Below the pieces are notes generated by a model. That model did not search any database and was not told the origin of the DNA. It saw only the letters and a list, made by a program, of their open reading frames with translations. From a virus: a DNA stretch of 20,389 bases. The DNA is taken from IMG/VR virus record IMGVR_UViG_3300044646_001493, positions 1-20,389 of that record. One strand, 5' to 3'. Position numbers and translations under genes: made by a program. Of the stretch, positions 13,501 through 18,529 are shown piece by piece. Position 1 is the stretch's first letter; every line of letters starts with the position of its first letter.

Positions 13501-16281
13501 AATGCCACTATAGCCTGATACTCCAGAACCAGAGTATCCGCTTATGCCGCTATAACCACTAAAACCAGAAATGCCGGAATAACCCGAAATGCCGGAATAC
13601 CCTGAATAGCCCGAAATACCTGAATAGCCTGATATACCAGAGTAGCCTGATTCGCCAGAATAACCCGAAACACCACTAAACCCGCTTATACCACTGTAAC
13701 CAGAAACACCACTATAGCCACTAATACCGCTATAGCCTGAGTACCCTGATTCTCCGCTAAAACCACTTATACCTGAGTACCCAGAAAAACCTGAATACCC
13801 AGATATACCGCTATAGCCGCTAGGGCCTGAATACCCACTTTCTCCGCTGTAGCCGCTATAACCACTTATACCTGAGTAGCCACTTATACCCGAATAACCG
13901 GAATAGCCTGATATACCACTATAACCCGATACCCCGCTATAACCCGATATGCCACTATAACCGCTATAACCAGATGGGCCACTATAACCACTGTAACCAC
14001 TTATACCAGAATATCCTGAAATGCCTGAGTAACCGGAGTACCCGCTGTCTCCACTTATACCCGAATAACCGGAATAACCACTAATACCGGAATAACCACT
14101 AATACCAGAATAACCTGATACACCTGAATAACCGCTTATGCCTGAATCTCCGCTATAACCGGAAATGCCTGAGTAGCCACTAAAACCGGAAAAGCCAGAA
14201 TAACCGCTTATGCCGCTATAGCCACTAAAACCAGAAATGCCTGAGTAGCCTGAATAACCGCTAATGCCTGAATAGCCTGATATACCTGAATAGCCTGATA
14301 TACCAGAATAACCACTTATGCCTGAATCTCCACTATAGCCGGAAGTACCTGAATAGCCGCTATAGCCACTAATACCGCTATAACCGCTAATGCCTTCATC
14401 CCCGCTTATACCGGAGTAGCCTGAGTAACCCGATATACCTGAATAACCTGAGTAGCCGCTAATACCTGAATAACCAGATAAACCAGAGTAGCCGCTTATA
14501 CCAGAGTCTCCACTGTAACCTGATATACCACTGTAGCCGCTAAAGCTACTGTAGCCTGAGTACCCCGATATACCGGAGTAACCAGAGTAGCCACTTATAC
14601 CCGAATAACCGCTTATACCGCTATAGCCAGAATAACCAGAGTAGCCGCTAATACCTGAATAACCTGAGTCTCCACTATAACCGCTTATACCGCTGTAACC
14701 ACTAAAACCAGAAATGCCTGAGTAGCCTGATATACCTGAGTAACCACTAAAACCAGAAATACCACTATAACCACTATAACCGCTGATACCGGAATAGCCT
14801 GAATAGCCACTAATACCAGAATAACCTGAGTACCCGCTGATACCAGAATAACCGCTTAAGCCTGAATAGCCAGACGTACCACTATATCCCGAAGTACCGC
14901 TATAACCTGAATAACCTGAAATACCGCTGAACCCACTTATACCGCTATACCCGGAATAGCCGCTTATGCCTGAAAAGCCACTAAAACCGCTAATACCCGA
15001 ATAACCAGAATAGCCTGAATACCCACTAATACCGCTGTACCCTGAGTAGCCTGAAAACCCGCTAATGCCTGAGTAACCGCTTATGCCTGAGTAACCGCTT
15101 ATGCCTGAATAACCAGACGCAGATGTTGCACCTACGGCACCGCTGTAGCCGCTAATACCTGAGTAACCACTATAGCCACTGATACCACTGTATCCCGAAA
15201 TACCAGAATACCCCGATATACCTGAATCACCGCTATAGCCAGAAATACCAGAATAACCACTTATACCAGAATAACCAGATGCTGATACCGCGCCTACTGC
15301 CCCAGAATAACCTGAATAACCACTAAAGCCGGATGCACCACTATAACCTGAAATACCAGAATTTCCGCTATAGCCAGAAATACCAGAGTAACCACTGATA
15401 CCACTATAACCACTAATACCTGAATAACCGCTTATGCCGGAGTCTCCGCTATAACCGGAAATACCGCTGTAACCACTAAAACCAGAAATGCCTGAGTAGC
15501 CACTAACACCTGAGTAGCCGCTAGTACCTGAATAACCGCTAATACCACTGTAGCCGGAATAACCAGAGTACCCGCTGATACCTGAATAACCAGAAACACC
15601 TGAGTAACCACTAATACCACTATAACCACTAGGGCCAGAATAACCTGAAATACCTGAATAGCCGCTATAGCCTGAAATACCGCTGTAACCACTAATACCA
15701 GAATCCCCACTATAGCCTGAAATACCGCTATAGCCTGAAATACCAGAATAGCCTGACAGGCCTGAATAACCGCTATAACCACTTATGCCAGAATAACCGG
15801 AATAACCACTAATGCCAGAATAGCCACTTATGCCTGAGTAACCAGACGCTGCGCTGTAGCCAGAATAACCCGATGGCCCACTATAACCGGAATGCCCTGA
15901 ATAACCACTATAACCACTAATACCAGAATAGCCGCTTTCGCCTGAATAGCCTGAGTAACCACTATAACCAGAAACTCCAGATCCTGAATAACCGCTTATG
16001 CCGCTGTAACCACTTACCCCGGAATACCCTGAGGCGGATGTTGAACCTTGCGCGCCTGAGTAACCCGAATAACCTGACTCTCCTGCGCCTGAATATCCCG
16101 AATAACCTGAATTTCCATCTCTCCCTACAATACCTGCTGCCGAAAGAGCACTTAATGCTGTACTATATGAACTGTAAGTTCCGTCCCCGTTATTTCTTTC
16201 TAGAAATATTAAATCGGGTAACGTCGGCGTTACTTGTGGTAACTCGTGCGGAAAAATCAGTGTAGGGTCGTTAGCGGCCAT
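7048..16281 (-). CDS. Giant collagen-like fibre with two internal globular islands (3,077 aa)
   Basis: A single open frame. Residues 1-52 are a non-repetitive head (PQVTPTLPDLIFLERNN), probably the virion anchor. Then come three Gly-X-Y shafts (53-1147, 1321-1466, 1612-2915; about 2,545 residues), two islands (1148-1320 and 1467-1611) and a C-terminal beta domain (2916-3077). Third-position Ser dominates (GYS, GIS, GFS); from about residue 1850 Gln joins (GFQ, GVQ, GNQ, GAQ). Pro is rare. The C-terminus (IGTQGAAYKLEVSGSF, IDHPTKPGKKLVYGVIEGPE, then FVQAERKD) resembles a domain that ends many phage fibres. By collagen geometry (about 0.29 nm per residue) a full triple helix would be near 730 nm. 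No Shine-Dalgarno is present; a TAAATAT box lies 8 nt before the ATG. Presumed role: long host-attachment fibre. Confidence 0.9.
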   Translation of the reverse strand: MAANDPTLIFPHELPQVTPTLPDLIFLERNNGDGTYSSYSTALSALSAAGIVGRDGNSGYSGYSGAGESGYSGYSGAQGSTSASGYSGVSGYSGISGYSGSGVSGYSGYSGYSGESGYSGISGYSGYSGHSGYSGPSGYSGYSAASGYSGISGYSGISGYSGYSGISGYSGYSGLSGYSGISGYSGISGYSGDSGISGYSGISGYSGYSGISGYSGPSGYSGISGYSGVSGYSGISGYSGYSGYSGISGYSGTSGYSGVSGYSGISGFSGYSGISGYSGDSGISGYSGISGYSGISGYSGISGYSGNSGISGYSGASGFSGYSGYSGAVGAVSASGYSGISGYSGISGYSGDSGISGYSGISGYSGISGYSGYSGISGYSGAVGATSASGYSGISGYSGISGYSGISGFSGYSGYSGISGYSGYSGYSGISGFSGFSGISGYSGYSGISGFSGISGYSGYSGTSGYSGTSGYSGLSGYSGISGYSGYSGISGYSGYSGISGYSGYSGISGFSGYSGISGYSGISGFSGYSGISGYSGDSGYSGISGYSGYSGYSGISGYSGISGYSGYSGISGYSGYSSFSGYSGISGYSGDSGISGYSGLSGYSGISGYSGYSGISGYSGYSGISGDEGISGYSGISGYSGYSGTSGYSGDSGISGYSGISGYSGISGYSGISGYSGYSGISGFSGYSGISGYSGFSGFSGYSGISGYSGDSGISGYSGVSGYSGISGYSGISGYSGYSGISGDSGYSGYSGISGYSGISGYSGYSGPSGYSGYSGISGYSGVSGYSGISGYSGYSGISGYSGISGYSGYSGESGYSGPSGYSGISGYSGFSGYSGISGFSGESGYSGYSGISGYSGVSGYSGISGFSGVSGYSGESGYSGISGYSGISGYSGYSGISGYSGISGFSGYSGISGYSGSGVSGYSGISGYSGISGYSGISGYSGYSGISGYSGISGYSGISGYSGISGYSGESGYSGYSGISGFSGYSGTSGYSGISGYSGTSGYSGTSGYSGYSGISGYSGYSGISGYSGYSGISGYSGSSGISGYSGISGYSGISGYSGISGFSGYSGISGYSGISGYSGYSGYSGISGYSGISGYSGYSGISGYSGISGFSGYSGISGYSGYSGTSGYSGISGYSGFSGFSGFSGAPAVGVTYYYTNSASDLSAAGYSVLDIAPDSDAETFFTTTFTQTAVNFIDQVTPIGEPGATQIPAGTWQFNTWYYVSHAGDVRLTYSVYSRTTGGTETLLLSALSYFLTNTDINNPVLSVANYTIAIAKVLDITDRLVLKVTAECPQNQTRTVRVYYEGTDHYSNISTGIYRGATGTSGYSGYSGAGVSGYSGYSGISGYSGISGYSGISGYSGISGYSGISGYSGISGYSGYSGISGYSGISGYSGISGFSGFSGVSGYSGISGYSGISGYSGTSGHSGYSGISGYSGSSGYSGISGYSGYSGISGYSGISGYSGQDGGMLTPSTYVVRATKQGGTQSISSAIDTVVTFADDFDPRNWFASNKFQPTVAGYYAVNVSVWWEAGVDNTEQNNIQLKKNGTTQLAIQQDPVNTTNGRGQSLSTIVYFNGSTDYVEVTAFTGASAGQNINSAGTGTYFTAALIAYGESGYSGYSGPSGISGYSGPSGYSGYSGPSGYSGISGYSGISGFSGYSGISGYSGISGYSGYSGFSGTSGYSGRSGYSGISGYSGISGFSGYSGISGYSGSGVSGYSGISGYSGISGYSGYSGISGFSGVSGYSGISGFSGVSGYSGYSGYSGISGYSGISGYSGYSGVSGYSGPSGYSGISGYSGFSGISGYSGISGFSGWSGYSGISGYSGISGYSGFSGYSGISGYSGYSGRSGYSGYQGFQGVQGVQGVQGASGYSGISGYSGISGYSGISGYQGFQGVQGASGYSGISGYSGYQGFQGVQGVQGVSGYSGNSGYSGISGISGYSGISGYSGYSGIIGFSGVSGYSGISGYSGISGISGYSGISGYSGISGYSGISGYSGRSGYSGYQGAQGNQGNQGNQGNQGATGVQGVSGYSGYQGFQGVQGVQGIQGVQGVSGYSGTSGYSGISGYSGVSGYQGFQGVQGVQGVSGYSGRSGYSGYQGFQGVQGVQGVSGYSGISGYSGRSGYSGYQGFQGVQGVQGASGYSGISGYSGISGFSGYSGISGYSGISGFSGYSGISGYSGYSGISGFSGVSGYSGISGYSGISGISGYSGISGFSGYSGRSGYSGYQGYSGYSGISGYSGFQGAAAASGYSGFSGYSGYQGAQGVQGASGYSGISGYSGISGYSGFQGAVSASGYSGYQGFQGVQGVQGNQGNQGNQGATGVQGVSGYSGISGYSGFSGYSGISGFSGYSGISGYSGISGYSGRSGYSGYQGFQGVQGVQGLSGYSGISGYSGISGYSGFSGFSGYSGFSGISGYSGISGYSGISGYSGRSGYSGYQGFQGVQGSQGNQGNQGNQGNQGNQGATGVQGVSGYSGYQGFQGVQGVQGNQGNQGNQGAAGAQGGAGVQGVSGYSGISGYSGISGYSGISGYSGAKGATGAQGNQGNQGNQGATGVQGVSGYSGYQGFQGVQGVQGNQGNQGNQGATGVQGVSGYSGISGYSGISGYSGAKGATGAQGNQGNQGNQGNQGAVGAQGVSGYSGYQGVQGVQGVTGLQGATGTQGAAGQQGATGVQGVSGYSGISGYSGISGYSGFSGISGYSGVKGATGAQGNQGNQGNQGAQGVQGVSGYSGYQGAQGNQGNQGNQGAAGAQGAAGSNGAQGAAGSNGAQGTAGAQGTAGAQGAAGAQGATGVQGVSGYSGISGYSGISGYSGAKGATGAQGNQGAAGTNGAQGAAGAQGAAGTNGAQGAAGAQGAAGAQGAAGAQGATGVQGVSGYSGISGYSGAKGATGAQGNQGNQGNQGNQGAAGAQGVQGVQGVQGNANATGTTNFVAKFTSGTALGNSQIFDNGTNVGIGTQGAAYKLEVSGSFAATTKSFVIDHPTKPGKKLVYGVIEGPEHSVFIRGKTTTNIIELPEYWAKLIDENTLTVQLTPANAFQKLVVVSVSSNQIVIKNDNLINSSIDCYFFVQAERKDIPKLETEV
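8960..9228 (-). repeat. Long DNA repeat pair inside shaft C, 198 bases apart
   Basis: Bases 8960-9030 and 9158-9228 are 71-nt copies that differ at one position (AAAG versus GAAG on the plus strand). The offset of 198 bases equals 66 codons or 22 triplets, so the frame is kept. Given how varied the synonymous codons are elsewhere, this points to a recent in-frame duplication or unequal exchange. Confidence 0.85.
9893..10034 (-). repeat. Exact 52-nt DNA repeat pair inside shaft C, with a third partial copy
   Basis: Bases 9893-9944 and 9983-10034 are identical over 52 nt at an offset of 90 bases (30 codons, 10 triplets). The first 38 nt occur again at 10712-10749. All copies encode the Arg-containing GRSGYSGYQGFQG module, so this module seems to be the unit most recently copied. 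Confidence 0.85.
11449..11883 (-). other. C1q/TNF-like island in the giant fibre (residues 1467-1611)
   Basis: About 145 non-collagen residues flanked by Gly-X-Y on both sides. The pattern VVRATKQGGTQ, VVTFADDFDPRNWF, KFQPTVAGYYAVNVSVWWEA, IQLKKNGTTQLAIQQ, STIVYFNGSTDYVEVTAF and GTYFTAALIAYG matches the C1q/TNF-like jellyroll. The phrase F-x-P-x-x-A-G-Y-Y-x-V is its most recognisable strand. These domains trimerise and often cap collagen-like stalks; here it lies in mid-shaft. Fold assignment is by eye. Confidence 0.65.
11884..12321 (-). repeat. Gly-X-Y shaft B of the giant fibre (residues 1321-1466)
   Basis: About 146 residues of GYS/GIS-type triplets linking the two globular islands. There is one two-residue register break (GYSGAGVSGYSG) just after the first island. 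No Gln-type triplets except the closing GQD. Confidence 0.85.
12322..12840 (-). other. Beta-rich island in the giant fibre (residues 1148-1320)
   Basis: About 173 non-repetitive residues between shafts A and B. Visible strands: VTYYYTNSASDL, GTWQFNTWYYVSH, VRLTYSVYSRTTGGTETLLL, DRLVLKVTAECP, TVRVYYEGTDHYSNI. I recall the closing pattern (Y-x-E-G-T-x-H-Y-S) and the P-A-G-T-W-x-F strand from structural proteins of other phages, but cannot name the family. Likely a beta-sandwich side domain or receptor module. Confidence 0.55.
12841..16125 (-). repeat. Gly-X-Y shaft A of the giant fibre (residues 53-1147)
   Basis: About 1,095 residues, nearly all GYS, GIS and GFS with rare GTS, GPS, GDS, GES, GVS and GLS. 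Breaks are few: two-residue steps (GAGES, GSGVS) that shift register, and glycine-free triplets such as SAS, AAS and SFS. All six serine codons occur in the third position. The repeat is a protein repeat, not an exact DNA tandem. Confidence 0.9.
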
Positions 16282-16289
16282 GAATATAG

Positions 16290-16298
16290 ATATTTATT
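16290..16298 (-). promoter_or_regulatory. T4-late-promoter-like box before the giant fibre gene
   Basis: The minus strand reads AATAAATA at 16298-16291, 7 of 8 with the T4 late consensus TATAAATA, and TAAATAT at 16296-16290, 8 nt before the ATG at 16281. It lies in the 29-base gap after the neck gene, so the giant fibre could have its own late promoter. A leader of only a few bases would follow. Confidence 0.5.
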
Positions 16299-16310
16299 AT
16301 TGCAAGCTGT

Positions 16311-17366
16311 TTAACAGGCTCCTGAAGGTGGTAAAATTAATAGTGAACTTAATGCCGGGTTTCCGGATAGTAAGGCTGCTAAAAGGGATAGCTGAGCGGT
16401 ATTTGCAGCTGCAATAGATGCAGCTTGAACCGGCGCATAATTGCTTGGACTTTGTACAACTACATACGTATTTGTTGCAGAAGCGCCTAAAGCACCTACT
16501 GTTGCGCCTGAAGTATTTGCAACCCCAATAAAGTTTACTATAGTATTTGTATCTTCGTAATCCCCATAAACATCGGTATTAGATTGAGTATTTTCATTAT
16601 AGTTAAATACCTCTGCAGAATCTTTATCTACAAACTGGGTATATTCTTTAGTTTCTATAACCTTTGGTAGATTATTAACTTGGCCGTCAAATTTATTATC
16701 ATAAACTTGATCCATAAGTTCTTCACGTGGTGCATCAAGTTCATAATTAAAGTCAAAGCGTTTAGCTTTTATCATCCAAATATAGTGACCTAAAAGTTGA
16801 TTGTTTTCGCCGCCCATTTCGTCAACACGCTCTGTTATTTCAAAAACTTTACCACTACGGCCGCCGGGTCTAGTGCGCCCATACTCTGCAAGTTCTATTA
16901 AATCCCCAGCTTTAGGTTCGTAGTTAGCTGCAGAAAGAACTCCGCTAATAGCTGTTACTACGCTGGTAAATGTTGCGATAGGAATAATTGCAGTTAGATC
17001 TGCTTCTCCTTGTAATCCAAATTTGCTTAATACTACATTATCATTACTTAAAGTAAGAGCAATTACCATTGGTAATGGGGTAGAATAACGCACCAGCGGC
17101 ATTTCTCCATAAATGAAATCATGGGCAGATAAATTGTATCCGTTTATATAAAAATTTATTTCCTGACCGTATATACGAATTTGCTCGTTCCACCAGTTCT
17201 GCCAAAGCTGTCTTTCTGAATTTGTATTATCAACATCTAGATAACGAAATCCAGTAGTGCCGTATACACAATTATATCCACCGCTTAGCTGTGGGCCTAC
17301 ATCATCAGTTCCAGGCGCCACATATGGTCCTGTATCGGTACAGTATTTTGACAAATAGCTAGCCAT
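16311..17366 (-). CDS. 14: T4 gp14-like neck (head completion) protein, 351 aa
   Basis: Residues 50-215 read like T4-family gp14, which with gp13 closes the filled head and receives the tail. Visible: SERQLWQNWWNEQIRIYGQEINFYI (split here as 50-67 and 68-74), LSKFGLQGEADLTAI (113-127), PKAGDLIEL (151-159), KVFEITERV (173-181), and LLGHYIWMIKAKRFDFNYEL (191-210), where family members have a Q/L-G-x-x-Y-x-x-K-x-x-x-F-x-Y pattern. The C-terminal 65 residues (from about 285) are Ala/Ser/Leu-rich and end in SGAC, which looks like an extension. The gene is separated from terminase by an opposite-strand gene, whereas in T4 genes 13-17 run together. No Shine-Dalgarno; a TAAATAT box lies 5 nt before the ATG. 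The fibre gene follows 29 bases downstream. Confidence 0.7.
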   Translation of the reverse strand: MASYLSKYCTDTGPYVAPGTDDVGPQLSGGYNCVYGTTGFRYLDVDNTNSERQLWQNWWNEQIRIYGQEINFYINGYNLSAHDFIYGEMPLVRYSTPLPMVIALTLSNDNVVLSKFGLQGEADLTAIIPIATFTSVVTAISGVLSAANYEPKAGDLIELAEYGRTRPGGRSGKVFEITERVDEMGGENNQLLGHYIWMIKAKRFDFNYELDAPREELMDQVYDNKFDGQVNNLPKVIETKEYTQFVDKDSAEVFNYNENTQSNTDVYGDYEDTNTIVNFIGVANTSGATVGALGASATNTYVVVQSPSNYAPVQAASIAAANTAQLSLLAALLSGNPALSSLLILPPSGAC

Positions 17367-17371
17367 TAAAA

Positions 17372-17378
17372 ATATTTA
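17372..17378 (-). promoter_or_regulatory. TAAATAT box before the neck gene
   Basis: The minus strand reads TAAATAT at 17378-17372, with a 5-nt spacer (TTTTA) before the ATG at 17366. It lies in a 56-base divergent region shared with the plus-strand gene at 17423. Confidence 0.4.
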
Positions 17379-17379
17379 C

Positions 17380-17416
17380 TATAAATCATAGAAATAAAGC
17401 CAGATAAACTAAATAT
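17380..17416 (+). promoter_or_regulatory. Late-promoter-like boxes before the acidic protein gene
   Basis: Two candidate elements face right: TATAAATC at 17380-17387 (7 of 8 with T4 late TATAAATA), 35 nt before the ATG at 17423, and TAAATAT at 17410-17416, 6 nt before it. The first would give a normal leader of about 30 nt. No Shine-Dalgarno is visible in that leader. Confidence 0.45.
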
Positions 17417-17422
17417 ATTTAA

Positions 17423-18475
17423 ATGAAGCTAAAAGATTTATCTAGCCTAGGTGACATATATTCCAATATTGCAATTAACAGTAAGCCTGTTGAAACTATA
17501 ATTGAACAAAGACAGGATATTCTTCTAACAGACGCAACGCAGTATCTTCCAGAGAATAAACAAGTTAAACCTGGCTCAGCTCTTGGTGGTGGTCCAGGCG
17601 CAAAAGGAGATGAAGTACATTTAGCTAAAAAGACTGGCCCTGAAGGATTAAAAGGAAATCAATTTGAAAAGGTTTCAAAAAAACAAGATCCAGGTACAGA
17701 TAAGAGCAAAATGAAAAAAGAAGAAGGAGAAGAGACTGCTGAAACTTCTGAAGACACAGACAAAAAAGAAGATTCAAAAGAAAACGTACACGAGGATGAT
17801 GCAGCAAAAAATACTACTCCTAAAGAAAAAGTACGGGAATCTGCAGGGGAGAATAATAAATATAATTACAAACCAAAATTTACTATGTCAAAATTAAAAT
17901 TCGACCAATTGTACGAAGACGCTATTAAGCGTATTCCTTTCACAGAAGACGCAGATGCTGATATGGGTGCAGATGCCGGTGTTCCACCAGCTGACGACGT
18001 AGCAGCGGATGCCGATACCGGCGACGATATGGGTGGTGAAGAAACATCCGAAGTAACAATTACTCTTGACCGCGAAACCGCTCAGAAGCTACATGACCTA
18101 TTAATGGCTCAGCTAGGTGGCGGTGCTGGTGGAGAAGATGAAATGGCAGGCGGCGAAGGTCCAGCTGATGCAGAAGGTATGGAGAATATGGGCGAAGAAG
18201 GCGAGCACGAAGCTCCAATCGAAGAAGAAGTAGAAGCCCAAGATCTCGGCCATGCAGGTGTAGGTTCTGGTGCTAAGTCAGAACAGCTTCATGACAAAGC
18301 AAAGATCAAGACCGTAAGTGATCTTAAGGTCGTAAAGGGTACAGCCGACAAGGGCACCCTCAAGAACGAGCCACAGCCAAAAGAAGAAAAAGGCAATAAT
18401 GCCGCTCTTCAAGGCAAGAACAATAAGGTAGGCTCTGGTACAGTTGCAACTACCGGTAAAAAAGCTTTCGAATAA
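17423..18475 (+). CDS. Acidic low-complexity protein, possible scaffold or other virion protein (350 aa)
   Basis: The protein has no Cys and no Trp. An N-terminal segment (MKLKDLSSLGDIYSNIAINS) may be a docking helix. Residues 50-145 are charged and disordered (Gly/Lys, then Glu/Asp/Lys runs). At 150-173 KPKFTMSKLKFDQLYEDAIK and following look structured. Residues 174-270 are strongly acidic and Gly-rich, interrupted by EVTITLDRETAQKLHDLLMAQL (210-231, a strand plus amphipathic helix). The tail (280-350) is basic. This style resembles phage prohead core or scaffolding proteins, but I cannot match it to a named T4 gene. The 3' two-thirds, from about 17940, uses more C- and G-ending codons (GGC, GCC, ATC, AAG) than its neighbours, as highly expressed phage genes do. 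A strong terminator follows the stop. Confidence 0.75.
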   Translation: MKLKDLSSLGDIYSNIAINSKPVETIIEQRQDILLTDATQYLPENKQVKPGSALGGGPGAKGDEVHLAKKTGPEGLKGNQFEKVSKKQDPGTDKSKMKKEEGEETAETSEDTDKKEDSKENVHEDDAAKNTTPKEKVRESAGENNKYNYKPKFTMSKLKFDQLYEDAIKRIPFTEDADADMGADAGVPPADDVAADADTGDDMGGEETSEVTITLDRETAQKLHDLLMAQLGGGAGGEDEMAGGEGPADAEGMENMGEEGEHEAPIEEEVEAQDLGHAGVGSGAKSEQLHDKAKIKTVSDLKVVKGTADKGTLKNEPQPKEEKGNNAALQGKNNKVGSGTVATTGKKAFE

Positions 18476-18497
18476 GACATAGTAAGCTTTTAGAATT

Positions 18498-18526
18498 AAA
18501 CCCGTTGAGCAATCAACGGGTTTTTT
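18498..18526 (+). terminator. Strong intrinsic terminator with a GCAA loop
   Basis: An 11-bp perfect stem (18498-18508 AAACCCGTTGA with 18513-18523 TCAACGGGTTT) encloses a GCAA tetraloop (GNRA type) and runs into TTTTTTATTTT. It lies 23 bases past the stop of the acidic protein gene and just beyond the stop of terminase on the other strand. On the minus strand the U-tract is shorter (TTTAATT), so termination there should be weaker. Confidence 0.92.
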
Positions 18527-18529
18527 ATT

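Noticed and set aside
9000-16000. Regularly spaced short repeats resembling a CRISPR array or satellite DNA
   Set aside because: The period is 9 or 18 bases with synonymous variation in a single open frame; there are no spacers, no leader and no cas genes. It is a coding repeat.
7500-16265. Many open frames of 60-300 codons in other frames and on the plus strand across the giant fibre gene (for example 7500-8390, 9852-10337, 15432-15782, 11668-11895)
   Set aside because: They are by-products of a Gly-X-Y repeat: out-of-frame reading gives low-complexity Val/Ile/Ala/Lys strings that start and stop at arbitrary points. None has a plausible start site or a protein-like composition.
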